Source of the DNA: Pseudomonas sp. GM79
GTDB lineage: Bacteria; Pseudomonadota; Gammaproteobacteria; Pseudomonadales; Pseudomonadaceae
NCBI RefSeq assembly: GCF_000282495.1
Contig: NZ_AKJE01000054.1
Span: 1-37,102 of the forward strand
Direction: 5' to 3'
Length of the DNA: 37,102 nt
Position 1 is the first letter of the stretch. Every line of letters begins with the position of its first letter. Shown here one piece after another: positions 8,424 through 16,298 of this stretch. The notes under the pieces are model-generated. The model was given only the letters and a program-made list of their open reading frames with translations. It did no database searches and was not told where the DNA came from. The translations under genes were made by a program, and so were the position numbers.

Positions 8424-8456
8424 TATAAAGAAAGGGCGCATCCGAAGATGCGCCCT
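8424..8456 (-). terminator. Intrinsic terminator of aspS
   Basis: Nine-bp stem GGGCGCATC / GATGCGCCC (8434-8442 with 8447-8455) closed by a UUCG tetraloop on the minus strand, followed by TTTCTTTATAG. It starts about 12 nt after the aspS stop. The stable tetraloop and T-rich tail make this a convincing Rho-independent terminator. Confidence 0.9.
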
Positions 8457-8467
8457 TCTGGTCAGCC

Positions 8468-10243
8468 TTACTCAGCTTTCGGCGTTTCGCGCAGACGAAT
8501 GTGCAGTTCGCGCAATGCCTTGGCATCCACCAGCCCCGGCGCCTGAGTCATGACGCAGGCAGCGCTCTGGGTTTTCGGGAAGGCAATCACTTCACGGATC
8601 GACTGGGCGCCGGTCATCAGCATCACCAGACGGTCCAGACCGAAGGCCAGACCACCGTGCGGCGGCGCGCCGTATTTCAGGGCGTCGAGCAGGAAGCCGA
8701 ACTTCTCTTCCTGTTCCGCTTCGCTGATACCCAGCAGACGGAACACCGACTGTTGCATTTCCTTGCGGTGGATACGGATCGAACCGCCACCCAGTTCGGT
8801 GCCGTTCAGGACCATGTCGTAGGCACGGGACAGCGCGGTTGCCGGGTTGGCTTCCAGTTCTTGCGGCGTGCACTTCGGCGCGGTGAACGGGTGGTGCAAC
8901 GCGGTGAAGCTGCCGTCGTCGTTCTCTTCGAACATCGGGAAGTCGACAACCCACATCGGTGCCCACTCGCAGGTCAGCAGGTTCAGATCGTGACCAACCT
9001 TGATCCGCAGCGCGCCCAAGGCTTCGCTGACGATCTTCGATTTATCAGCGCCGAAGAACACGATATCGCCATCAACTGCACCGACGCGATCGAGGATCAC
9101 GTTCAGGTTAGCCTCAGGAATGTTCTTGACGATTGGCGACTGCAGACCTTCAACGCCTTTGGCGCGCTCGTTGACCTTGATGTACGCCAGGCCCTTGGCA
9201 CCGTAGATGCCGACGAACTTGGTGTAGTCGTCGATCTTGCTGCGCGGCATGCTTGCCGCGCCTGGAACGCGCAGAGCGGCAACGCGGCATTTCGGGTCGT
9301 TGGCAGGGCCGCTGAACACCTTGAAGTCGACTTCTTTCAGTTGATCGGCAACGTCGACCAGTTCCAGCGGGTTACGCAGGTCCGGCTTGTCGGAACCGTA
9401 ACGACGCATGGCCTCTTCGAAGGTCATGTGCGGGAAGTCGCCGAACTCCAGGTCCAGCACTTCCTTGAACAGGTTGCGGATCATTTGTTCGGTGATGCCC
9501 ATGATCTCTTTTTCATCGAGGAAGCTGGTCTCGATGTCGATCTGGGTGAATTCCGGCTGACGGTCGGCGCGCAGATCTTCGTCGCGGAAGCACTTGGCGA
9601 TCTGATAGTAACGGTCGAAGCCGGCGACCATCAGCAGCTGCTTGAACAGCTGTGGCGATTGCGGCAAGGCGAAGAAGCTACCGGCGTGAGTACGGCTCGG
9701 CACCAGGTAGTCGCGAGCGCCTTCTGGCGTGGCGCGGGTCAGAATCGGCGTCTCGACATCGAGGAAGCCGTTCTCGTCCAGGAAGCGACGGATGCTGGTG
9801 GTCATGCGCGAACGCAGACGCAGCTTCTCGAGCATTTCCGGGCGACGCAGGTCGAGGAAGCGATAACGCAGGCGGGTTTCTTCACCGACGTCGGAGAACT
9901 CGTTCAGCGGGAACGGCGGGGTTTCCGCTTCGTTCAATACTTCCAGCTCGTAGCCCAGCACTTCGATCATGCCCGACGCCATGTTGGCGTTGGTGGCACC
10001 GGCCGGACGCAGGCGCACCTTGCCGGTGATCTTGACCACGTATTCGCTGCGCACGCGATCGGCGGCGGCGAAGGATTCAGCGCGGTCCGGGTCGAACACC
10101 ACCTGGGCCAGACCGTCACGATCACGGATATCGAGGAAAATCACCCCACCGTGGTCACGACGACGGTGGACCCATCCGCAAAGGGTAATTTCCTGGCCTT
10201 CCAGGCTTTCGTTCAGTTGGCCGCAATAATGGCTGCGCATCAT
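8468..10243 (-). CDS. aspS: Aspartyl-tRNA synthetase (bacterial type)
   Basis: Class II synthetase of 591 aa that charges tRNA-Asp. In Pseudomonas the enzyme is generally non-discriminating and also charges tRNA-Asn for GatCAB amidation. The anticodon-binding OB domain is at about residues 1-105 (ITLCGWVHRRRDHGG). The catalytic core has motif 2 (FRDEDLRADRQPEFTQID) and motif 3 (GLAFGLDRLVMLM), with the bacterial GAD insertion at about 280-420. Length is typical. The start at 10243 is one of two adjacent ATGs. The zinc-ribbon gene at 10366 lies 122 nt upstream in the same direction. The 603-codon open frame on the other strand (8501-10312) is codon-aligned with aspS and is not a gene. Confidence 0.97.
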   Translation of the reverse strand: MMRSHYCGQLNESLEGQEITLCGWVHRRRDHGGVIFLDIRDRDGLAQVVFDPDRAESFAAADRVRSEYVVKITGKVRLRPAGATNANMASGMIEVLGYELEVLNEAETPPFPLNEFSDVGEETRLRYRFLDLRRPEMLEKLRLRSRMTTSIRRFLDENGFLDVETPILTRATPEGARDYLVPSRTHAGSFFALPQSPQLFKQLLMVAGFDRYYQIAKCFRDEDLRADRQPEFTQIDIETSFLDEKEIMGITEQMIRNLFKEVLDLEFGDFPHMTFEEAMRRYGSDKPDLRNPLELVDVADQLKEVDFKVFSGPANDPKCRVAALRVPGAASMPRSKIDDYTKFVGIYGAKGLAYIKVNERAKGVEGLQSPIVKNIPEANLNVILDRVGAVDGDIVFFGADKSKIVSEALGALRIKVGHDLNLLTCEWAPMWVVDFPMFEENDDGSFTALHHPFTAPKCTPQELEANPATALSRAYDMVLNGTELGGGSIRIHRKEMQQSVFRLLGISEAEQEEKFGFLLDALKYGAPPHGGLAFGLDRLVMLMTGAQSIREVIAFPKTQSAACVMTQAPGLVDAKALRELHIRLRETPKAE

Positions 10244-10365
10244 GGTAGTGGTTTCGCTTCTCGTAATTCGAAATTCGGTTGGAGGTCTTGCCGCACCCCC
10301 ACACTTGAATAAGGTGCCAGATGATGCAAGAGCTCGCGCGTGTCATTCAGCCGGGGCGCTAGACC

Positions 10366-10587
10366 CTAGTCAGCTTTGTCGCCACCGGCCAGATTTTTCT
10401 TGGAACCGGTCTTGAAGTCGGTTTCGTACCAGCCGGTGCCGCTGAGGCGGAAGCCCGGCATGGACAGCATCTTTTTAAGCTCTGGCGCCTGGCAGGCAGG
10501 GCAGTCGACCAGCGGTGCTGCGCTGATCTTTTGAATGGCTTCCAACTGATGACCACAGGAAGCACATTGATAGTCGTACATCGGCAT
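10366..10587 (-). CDS. FmdB-type small zinc-ribbon protein
   Basis: Small protein of 73 aa with the FmdB/CxxC_CxxC signature: MPMYDYQCASCGH at the N-terminus and a second pair, CPACQ, about 20 residues later. Together these give one four-cysteine zinc ribbon. The C-terminus is Gly/Lys-rich (GWYETDFKTGSKKNLAGG), as in many family members. The function of the family is not settled; the name comes from a regulator of formamidase genes. The start at 10587 is chosen because the family begins MPxYxYxC; an upstream extension to 10701 has no ribosome site. It precedes aspS in the same direction. Confidence 0.88.
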   Translation of the reverse strand: MPMYDYQCASCGHQLEAIQKISAAPLVDCPACQAPELKKMLSMPGFRLSGTGWYETDFKTGSKKNLAGGDKAD

Positions 10588-10724
10588 GGGGGTTGTCTCG
10601 GCGATCAGATTGCTACCGCGCATGCTGGGCTTTGCGGCAAAGGGCGGGATTATATCCATTAAATGCAGCCTGTGCAGCCGTAAGACTGCACAGACCGACA
10701 CTCGACCCGATCAACCGCCAATTG

Positions 10725-11063
10725 CTAAGCCATGACGAGGCAACTTCCCTCCTTCAGGCTGTGCACAACGCAGACAACCCGCACCAGCCCGGTGAAGTTC
10801 TTCACTCCGCCATGACGCAAATGCACTTCGCGATCCACGTGGGACAACAGCGCACTGACCGAGCAGCAATTGACCTTGGCCATATCACCCAAAATATCCC
10901 AATAGACCTGCTCCAGCCGCAAACAGGTCGCAAAGCCATTCAAACGCACTGACCGGGATGATGGCTGGGCCAGGCCCATATCGAATTCGCTGACAAATGA
11001 ATCAATCCTTACATCCTTGAGTGGACCGACCCTCCCCTCGCTTCGCCTGTCTTGATAAACCAT
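10725..11063 (-). CDS. Ribbon-helix-helix domain protein, unknown target
   Basis: Protein of 112 aa. The C-terminal two thirds contains a ribbon-helix-helix fold of the type that starts RSVRLNGFATCLRLEQVYWD and continues ILGDMAKVNCCSVSALLSHV with a conserved RHGGVKNFTGLVRVVC tail. Pseudomonads carry several such small proteins (RHH_4-like, by recall). The fold suggests DNA binding or an antitoxin-like role, but no toxin gene is adjacent. The start at 11063 is favoured by AAGGAG 10 nt upstream; the longer frame to 11144 lacks a ribosome site. The N-terminal 40 residues (QDRRSEGRVGPLKDVRID) match nothing I recognise. Confidence 0.7.
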   Translation of the reverse strand: MVYQDRRSEGRVGPLKDVRIDSFVSEFDMGLAQPSSRSVRLNGFATCLRLEQVYWDILGDMAKVNCCSVSALLSHVDREVHLRHGGVKNFTGLVRVVCVVHSLKEGSCLVMA

Positions 11064-11527
11064 AGCGTTGACACTCCTTTGCCATCCTTGCTGCTTATAA
11101 GAGTCATATTCCGTTTCCTTATAAAAGCGCAGGCGCACAGGCATATCCAGATGACTTTATGACCATCAACGTAGGATAAGCCAACAACGGAGGGGAGATC
11201 ATGGAGCACGTCCTAGGCCAGACGTTTTCCCACAAGTACTGACGCAACATCACTCAATGAAGAGGCAAAAGATCCGAGGAACACTGCGCGCGAACAACGA
11301 TCAGCAAGCGTCACTCGCACACCGGCCAGTGGAAAGCACCGCTGGACCGCCTGATTTGAGTAGCTGCGGGCTTTGCTGTTAAATAGGCAGTGTGTCGCTA
11401 CCGCCTATTTTCCGGGGGTTGCGCATAGGCTGATACCGGGTACGTGTCCAACGCCTCTTATTGTTCTGAAGCGAACCGTGCTCCATCAGCTCTTCCTTGT
11501 GATCCGTCTTAACGTGAGTTAATCAAA
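11064..11527. other. Gene-free stretch before the cold-shock gene
   Basis: About 460 nt between two divergent genes, so it must hold both promoters. I see no convincing coding frame. Visible elements are an 8-bp inverted repeat AAATAGGC / GCCTATTT (11381-11388 and 11403-11410) and a short palindrome TTAAC-GTGA-GTTAA (11509-11522) immediately before the ATG at 11528, where a ribosome site would be expected. No clear sigma-70 hexamer pair could be assigned by eye. Confidence 0.5.
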
Positions 11528-12130
11528 ATGTTGAAAATCGTCCACCTGCTAATGGGCGCAGCAGCCCTGCTGCTGTCCTTCATCCCTAGCCTGCGATCCG
11601 AAGCGCTACCTTACCTGCAACAACCCGATGCGCTGTACCTGGCCTTTTTCGGCCTGCTCAACCTCACCCTTGCACCTGTTATCCCTTACTGGAACAAAGG
11701 CCCACGTCATCAACTGCAAAACCTGGTCAGCGCCTTGCTGGTTCTGGCTGTGGTACTGCAAACACTGACATTGTTCGCCCCGATGCCTGTCATCGCCGGT
11801 CAACCTGCCGTTCTGTTCAGTCTGGTCGTTGCCCTGATCGCCATTCTTTTGCACCTGGCCGTCAGCTTCTACAAATCTTCACCGGCCGCCGCCTCGCCAA
11901 GCTATGACATGAGCAACCGCGATACTGGCACCGTTAAATGGTTCAACACCTCCAAAGGCTTCGGCTTTATTTCCCGTGATTCCGGCGATGATATTTTCGT
12001 GCACTTCCGGGCAATTCGCGGTGAAGGCCATCGTGTTCTGGTCGAAGGCCAGCGCGTGGAGTTCTCTGTCATGAACCGTGACAAAGGCCTGCAAGCCGAA
12101 GATGTGATCGCCGCCCTGCCGCGTCGCTGA
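11528..12130 (+). CDS. Membrane-anchored cold-shock-domain protein
   Basis: Protein of 200 aa joining a hydrophobic N-terminus to a cold-shock domain. About residues 1-115 contain four likely membrane segments (VHLLMGAAALLLSFIPSL; LYLAFFGLLNLTLAPVI; LVSALLVLAVVLQTLTLF; VLFSLVVALIAILLHLAV). Residues 133-198 form a cold-shock fold starting GTVKWFNTSKGFGFISRD, with RNP1 (KGFGFI) and RNP2 (DIFVHF) intact. The nucleic-acid-binding surface is therefore probably tethered to the inner-membrane face. A cold-shock gene occupies the same position in P. aeruginosa (PA0961, by recall). The ribosome site is poor. A bidirectional terminator follows 12 nt after the stop. Confidence 0.85.
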   Translation: MLKIVHLLMGAAALLLSFIPSLRSEALPYLQQPDALYLAFFGLLNLTLAPVIPYWNKGPRHQLQNLVSALLVLAVVLQTLTLFAPMPVIAGQPAVLFSLVVALIAILLHLAVSFYKSSPAAASPSYDMSNRDTGTVKWFNTSKGFGFISRDSGDDIFVHFRAIRGEGHRVLVEGQRVEFSVMNRDKGLQAEDVIAALPRR

Positions 12131-12142
12131 TTCCAAGGCTAA

Positions 12143-12181
12143 AAAAAACCGCGAACGGCCTTGGCTGTTCGCGGTTTTTTT
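12143..12181. terminator. Bidirectional intrinsic terminator
   Basis: Stem CCGCGAAC / GTTCGCGG (12149-12156 with 12167-12174), extended by A-run/T-run pairing on both sides (AAAAAAAA before, TTTTTTT after). It follows the cold-shock gene on the plus strand and slyX on the minus strand, and its A/T flanks allow termination in both directions. Confidence 0.92.
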
Positions 12182-12218
12182 ATGGCCTGCCCTTCACTAA
12201 TGAGCTCACTAATGTGGC

Positions 12219-12425
12219 TCAGTAATGCGGCGGCGGCGCCTCTTCTTCGAAGGATTCGAACTGACCAACCATTTCCTCCTGCCGCTTGAGCAACGCAACC
12301 ATTTGCAGTTGCAGGCGCTCCACTGCGCGTTGCTGCGTCGCCAGCACATCACTCAATGCCTGGATGGTGTCATCCTGAAACGCCAACTGGCTTTCCAGAT
12401 CGGTAACGCGTTCTTCCAGGCTCAT
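12219..12425 (-). CDS. slyX: SlyX family protein
   Basis: Short protein of 68 aa that is almost entirely one coiled coil: MSLEERVTDLESQLAFQDDT followed by heptads through QMVALLKRQEEMVGQFE, with an acidic EEEAPPPHY tail. This is the standard SlyX pattern (a pfam family of unknown function, named from a locus near slyD). It starts 3 nt after the HIT gene stop and is clearly in the same operon. It ends near the bidirectional terminator. Confidence 0.92.
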   Translation of the reverse strand: MSLEERVTDLESQLAFQDDTIQALSDVLATQQRAVERLQLQMVALLKRQEEMVGQFESFEEEAPPPHY

Positions 12426-12428
12426 GAT

Positions 12429-12854
12429 TCAACCCTCCAGAAACGTGAAGTCATCGGTCAACACCAGACGCAGCCGTTCGCGAATCGTCGCGATCTGCTC
12501 TGGACTGTAGGGTTTGGCCGGCTGCTTGCCCCAGACCGGAGCTGGCCAGGCGGCGTCCTCACGCTTGCGCACAATCACATGCATGTGCAACTGGCTGACG
12601 ACATTACCCAGGGCCGCGACGTTCAACTTGTCCGCATCGAACGAGTCCTTGAGCATTTCCGCCAGTGCGGTGGTTTCCTGCCACAGCTGCTGTTGATCTG
12701 CGACATCTAATTGAAATATCTCACTGATATCCTCGCGGCGGGGCACGAGGATGAACCACGGGTAGTTCGAATCATTGGACAACAGCAACCGACAGAGCGG
12801 GAAATCGCCGATAGGCAACGTGTCTTGTTGAAGTCGTGGATCTAAAGCGAACAC
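12429..12854 (-). CDS. HIT-domain nucleotide hydrolase/transferase family protein
   Basis: Histidine-triad protein of 141 aa. The catalytic HIT motif is seen as SQLHMHVIVRK (HxHxH), preceded by the family segment CRLLLSNDSNYPWFILVPRR. HIT proteins hydrolyse nucleoside phosphoramidates or dinucleotides; the substrate here is unknown. The start is the GTG at 12854, giving VFALDPRLQQD, because GAGGGGAG lies 8 nt upstream. The open frame continues to 13157, but that stretch has an unlike composition and no ribosome site. slyX follows after 3 nt. Confidence 0.88.
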   Translation of the reverse strand: MFALDPRLQQDTLPIGDFPLCRLLLSNDSNYPWFILVPRREDISEIFQLDVADQQQLWQETTALAEMLKDSFDADKLNVAALGNVVSQLHMHVIVRKREDAAWPAPVWGKQPAKPYSPEQIATIRERLRLVLTDDFTFLEG

Positions 12855-13558
12855 AGCGCACACTCCCCTCTGGTGATCTTTTTTCAGCTTAGCGCCCCAT
12901 TGCGAAAGACGGCGCACCAAGCGACAGGACGGCAGCATACCTGCGAACGCCACACGCTTCACGACGAACTGCCACCTGCTGCGCCCTACGGGCGCCCCGA
13001 CATGAGCCATTTTGATCCGGTATGCACCATGACAGAACCAGCCGCCGCACAAAAAATGCCGAAATGACCGATAAACGACGGGCCGTTCGAATCCACGACA
13101 AAGCGACACTGTGTGAATTCGGTACAGCAATTGAAATTTTTTGCACCAAAACCGCACAACGCGTCTACGCTCAGTGCGTCAGCATCCGCTAACTACTCAC
13201 TGGCGGGGTGAACCGGTAACGTTTTTGGTTGTCGCCCCCACTGGATCGATGTGGTAAACACGATGCGAAGCATGGCGTCAAGCTCAGGTACAACGAGCTT
13301 GAACCCCCCGGTTTTATGAGGTTTTTACAGCAACAGGCAGGCCTTTGGAAAAAAACAGCAACAGAATTCCGATTTGTGCACGCTTGTTGCATTCACACCC
13401 GTATCGTCTATAAGCGCTCCGCTGGAAGTGGAAGCCTTAAGGCCAATAAAAACAGCGGCAGGGTTGCCCGATGGAGATTCAAGTGCAGGACAAGGGACTC
13501 TTTTTTACCGACGCTCAAGCCAAGGAAAACAACGTTGACGTTGTCAGTCCGATTGCGT

Positions 13559-13600
13559 CGGGATTGTGAATTTGCGACATCTACCGAGCCATTTGCGACA
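13559..13600 (-). promoter_or_regulatory. Tandem ArgR-like operator upstream of oprD
   Basis: On the minus strand TGTCGC occurs at 13600-13595 and again at 13579-13574, spaced exactly 21 nt. The second copy fits TGTCGC-N8-AA-N5, the half-site consensus I recall for Pseudomonas ArgR; the first keeps TGTCGC but has CG for the AA. Two direct half-sites 21 nt apart are the known ArgR arrangement. OprD of P. aeruginosa is induced by arginine in an ArgR-dependent manner. The site sits just upstream of TAGATA at 13624, a position suited to activation. Binding itself is inferred. Confidence 0.6.
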
Positions 13601-13688
13601 GGGTCGTAAAGAAGCTGAAAGGTTAGATACGCAAGTATCGCCAACATGGTCGGCGTGATATAAGTTTGCGCCGACACAAAAAGAAAGA

Positions 13689-13719
13689 GCCGCCCGGATA
13701 ATAAAACAGGCGGGACGGC
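13689..13719 (+). promoter_or_regulatory. 5' leader hairpin of oprD
   Basis: Inverted repeat GCCGCCCG (13689-13696) pairs with CGGGACGGC (13711-13719), leaving one bulged A and a 14-nt AT-rich loop. It ends 34 nt before the ATG and leaves the ribosome site (AAAGGAGC, 13738-13745) free. It could stabilise the porin mRNA or take part in post-transcriptional control; no T-run follows, so it is not a terminator. Confidence 0.4.
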
Positions 13720-13753
13720 AGTACTCTTCTAAAAACCAAAGGAGCAAATCACG

Positions 13754-15112
13754 ATGCGCGTGATGAAGTGGAGCATGATCGCACTGGCAGTTGCAGCAGC
13801 AGCCAGTACCCAAATGGCTACGGCCGCACCTTTCGTAAGTGACCAGGCTGAAGCCAAAGGTTTTGTTGAAGACGCCAAGTTCGACTTGCTGCTTCGCAAC
13901 TATTACTTCAACCGTGACAACAAAGATGGCAGCAGAGACCAGAAAGACTGGACTCAGGGCATCTGGGGCAACTTCAGTTCCGGTTACACCCAAGGTACTG
14001 TAGGTGTCGGCGTTGATGCGTATGGTTACCTGGCAATCAAGCTGGACGGTGGCGATGGCACCGGTGGTACCGGCAACATGAGCCGTAGCGACACCCCAAA
14101 TGCCAGCGGTCATCGCGAAGTCAACGACAGCCAGGGCAAAGCCGGCGGATCCATTAAATTCCGCGTATCCAAAACCGAGCTGAAATTCGGTGACATGCAG
14201 CCAAGCACTTCGCCAGTGTTCGCTGTTGGTGGTTCCCGTATCCTGCCGCAAACTGCCACCGGTTTCCAACTGCAGAGCAGCGAGATCAAAGACCTTGACC
14301 TCGAAGCCGGTCACTTCTACTCGGGGAGCAGCCAGGACAAAAACGCCCGTGACGGCGGCCTGTTTGCAAACTATGCGAACTTCGGTGCTGGCGAAGAAGC
14401 CAACAAGATCGACTATTTCGGCGGCAAGTATGGCATCACTGACAACCTGTCCGCATCGCTGTATGGCGCAAAACTGGAAGACATTTGGAACCAGTACTAC
14501 GCCAACGTGAACCTCACCACTCCAATCAGTGGTGACACGTCGCTTAACACTGACTTCAACATCTACCGCACCACCGATACCGGCGACGCTAAAGTCGGCG
14601 ACGTCAGCAACACCACGTTCTCCCTGGCTACTGCGCTCTCGTTCCTGAAAGCACACACCATTACCTTGGCCTTCCAGAAAGTTAACGGCGATACCCCGTT
14701 CGACTATATCGGTGTGGGCAAGAACAACCGCGGCGGCGACTCGATCTTCCTCGCCAACTCCATCCAGTACTCCGACTTCAACGGTCCTAACGAGAAATCG
14801 GCACAAATCCGTTACGACCTGAAAATGGCTGAATACGGCGTTCCTGGTCTGAGCTTCATGACCCGTTACGTAAAAGGTTGGGACATCGACGGCACCAACA
14901 CTCCAGCAGGCAGCGCTTACGCTGGTATGTACGGCGAAGACGGCAAGCACAACGAAACCAACTTCGAGGCCAAGTACGTTGTACAGAACGGCCCGGCAAA
15001 AGACCTCTCCTTCCGCGTTCGTCAAGCATGGCACTTCGCTAATGGCGACCAAGGTGAAGGCGATATCAAAGAGTTCCGTCTGATCGTTGACTACCCGCTG
15101 TCGATCTTGTAA
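13754..15112 (+). CDS. oprD: Outer-membrane porin OprD
   Basis: Eighteen-stranded substrate-specific porin of 452 aa. In P. aeruginosa OprD takes up basic amino acids and small peptides and admits carbapenems. The signal peptide MRVMKWSMIALAVAAAASTQ is cleaved near ATA-APF. The mature part has AKGFVEDAKFDLLLRNYYFN, GGSRILPQTATGFQLQSSE, DNLSASLYGAKLEDI and the end EFRLIVDYPLSIL, which I recall as shared with P. aeruginosa OprD. Position beside HIT/slyX/cold-shock genes matches the PA0958 locus, supporting the true oprD orthologue over the many OprD-family paralogues. Strong ribosome site (AAAGGAG). Followed by a clear terminator. Confidence 0.9.
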   Translation: MRVMKWSMIALAVAAAASTQMATAAPFVSDQAEAKGFVEDAKFDLLLRNYYFNRDNKDGSRDQKDWTQGIWGNFSSGYTQGTVGVGVDAYGYLAIKLDGGDGTGGTGNMSRSDTPNASGHREVNDSQGKAGGSIKFRVSKTELKFGDMQPSTSPVFAVGGSRILPQTATGFQLQSSEIKDLDLEAGHFYSGSSQDKNARDGGLFANYANFGAGEEANKIDYFGGKYGITDNLSASLYGAKLEDIWNQYYANVNLTTPISGDTSLNTDFNIYRTTDTGDAKVGDVSNTTFSLATALSFLKAHTITLAFQKVNGDTPFDYIGVGKNNRGGDSIFLANSIQYSDFNGPNEKSAQIRYDLKMAEYGVPGLSFMTRYVKGWDIDGTNTPAGSAYAGMYGEDGKHNETNFEAKYVVQNGPAKDLSFRVRQAWHFANGDQGEGDIKEFRLIVDYPLSIL

Positions 15113-15138
15113 TTGCGGCTCGTTAGTTCGCAATAATC

Positions 15139-15171
15139 AAAAAAGGCCCATCTTAGGATGGGCCTTTTTTA
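15139..15171 (+). terminator. Intrinsic terminator of oprD
   Basis: Stem GGCCCATC / GATGGGCC (15145-15152 with 15157-15164), loop TTAG, flanked by an A-run before and TTTTTT after. It starts 26 nt after the oprD stop. The A-run would allow some use on the minus strand as well, for the mscS transcript. Confidence 0.93.
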
Positions 15172-15255
15172 TTGGTTACAGCATTGTGTTCAACAGATCA
15201 GACTCTACCAGAGCAAGCCTGACCGAAAGGTCAAACATGTATCGAAGACCAATCA

Positions 15256-16098
15256 TTACACCGTTGCCGATTCCTGCATCACTCGAATAACCCGCTGCGG
15301 AAATGGAATATCAATACCGGCAGTCTTCAACCGATCGCGCGATTGCTCGTTAAACATGAACATCACATTCCAGTAGTCAGCGGTCTTCACCCACACCCGC
15401 AGGGAAACAGTGATCGAACTGTCACCCAGCATGGAAATTACCGCTTCGGGTGCCGGATCAACCAATACTCGCGGGTCCTTGGCCAGTTCCAGTAACACTT
15501 CACGGGCCTTTTGCAAGTCCGCCTCGTAAGCCACACCGACGTCAAACACGACCTTGCGCGTCGGCTGACGGTTGGTGTTGGTGATGATGCCGTTCGACAG
15601 ATTGCCGTTAGGCACGATGATGGTTTTGTTATCACCGGTACGCAGCACAGTGTGGAAGATCTGGATGCTATCAACAGTACCCGCAACACCTTGAGCTTCG
15701 ATCCAGTCACCGATGCGGAACGGGCGGAACAACAGAATCAGCACGCCGCCGGCGAAGTTCGCCAGGCTGCCCTGCAACGCCAGACCGATCGCCAGGCCAG
15801 CAGCACCGATCGCTGCGACGAACGAGGTGGTTTCCACGCCGATCATCGACGCTACGCTGACGATCAGCAGAACCTTGAGAATGATGTTCGCCAGGCTGCT
15901 GATGAAACCTTGCAGCGCCAGGTCGGCATTACGCAACGCCAGCAGGCCGCCGAGTTTTTGCGTGACTTTGTTGATCAGCCACCAACCGACGGCCAGGGTA
16001 ATCACCGCCAGCAGTACGCGACTTCCGTATTCCATGATCATCGGAATCCAGGCTTGGGATGCCTTGACCAGGTTGTCCACTTCAGTATTCAAATCCAT
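15256..16098 (-). CDS. mscS: Small-conductance mechanosensitive channel, MscS family
   Basis: Inner-membrane channel of 280 aa that opens under membrane tension to release solutes on osmotic downshock. Three membrane segments lie within about residues 20-130. The pore-lining third helix is visible as GAAGLAIGLALQGSLANFAG, with the Gly/Ala pattern of the family. The cytoplasmic beta domain (RPFRIGDWIEAQGVAGTV, NGNLSNGIITN) and the alpha/beta vestibule (VFDVGVAYEADLQKA) follow. Length and layout match E. coli MscS. The ATG is preceded by AGGAG at a 7-nt spacing. It runs convergent with oprD. Confidence 0.95.
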   Translation of the reverse strand: MDLNTEVDNLVKASQAWIPMIMEYGSRVLLAVITLAVGWWLINKVTQKLGGLLALRNADLALQGFISSLANIILKVLLIVSVASMIGVETTSFVAAIGAAGLAIGLALQGSLANFAGGVLILLFRPFRIGDWIEAQGVAGTVDSIQIFHTVLRTGDNKTIIVPNGNLSNGIITNTNRQPTRKVVFDVGVAYEADLQKAREVLLELAKDPRVLVDPAPEAVISMLGDSSITVSLRVWVKTADYWNVMFMFNEQSRDRLKTAGIDIPFPQRVIRVMQESATV

Positions 16099-16176
16099 CT
16101 TTTTTCTCCTGATTTCCGGCTACCCGGCACGCAAAAAATGAGCGGCAGAAAGACCCGCCGGGTTAAGCACAATCGA

Positions 16177-16281
16177 TGCGGGAGCGGCGGTGCGACGATT
16201 CGACTTGCTCGCGAAAGCGGTGTGTCATTCAACAGTGATGTTGACTGATACGCCCTCTTCGCGAGCAAGCCCGCTCCCACA
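16177..16281. repeat. REP doublet (REPIN), one degenerate arm
   Basis: The right arm (16257-16281) is a standard REP reading TTCGCGAGCAAGCCCGCTCC on the plus strand. The left arm (16177-16218, from TGCGGGAGCGGCGG to CTTGCTCGCGAAAG) is its inverted partner, but interrupted by about 15 nt and partly decayed. The centre contains CATTCAACAGTGATGTTGAC, closely like the centre of the doublet at 27263. It lies 17 nt after the yajQ stop. Confidence 0.85.
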
Positions 16282-16298
16282 GGTTCCCGCTTGAAAAG

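Larger units (their letters stand above)
12855..13753. promoter_or_regulatory. 0.9-kb regulatory region upstream of oprD
   Basis: Long intergenic stretch between the divergent HIT gene and oprD. Frames on both strands here lack family resemblance, good starts or ribosome sites, so I read it as non-coding. It contains a tandem ArgR-like operator (13559-13600), a candidate -10 (TAGATA, 13624-13629) overlapping a GATAC-GCAA-GTATC palindrome (13626-13639), a second possible -10 (GATATAAG, 13657-13664), and a leader hairpin (13689-13719). About 550 nt (12990-13540) remain with no assigned element and could hide a small RNA. Confidence 0.6.

Noticed and set aside
8501..10312. 603-codon open frame opposite aspS
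   Set aside because: Same codon-aligned effect as for secA; the protein has no recognisable domain and aspS is unambiguous.
12855..13157. N-terminal extension of the HIT protein by 101 codons
   Set aside because: The GTG at 12854 has a strong ribosome site and matches the family start; the extension is Arg/Cys-rich and unlike HIT proteins.
13229..13609. 126-codon frame upstream of oprD
   Set aside because: No ribosome site, no homology, biased composition, and it overlaps the ArgR-like operator.
13544..15133. 529-codon frame opposite oprD
   Set aside because: oprD has signal peptide, porin motifs and family C-terminus; the opposite frame has none and ends in promoter DNA.
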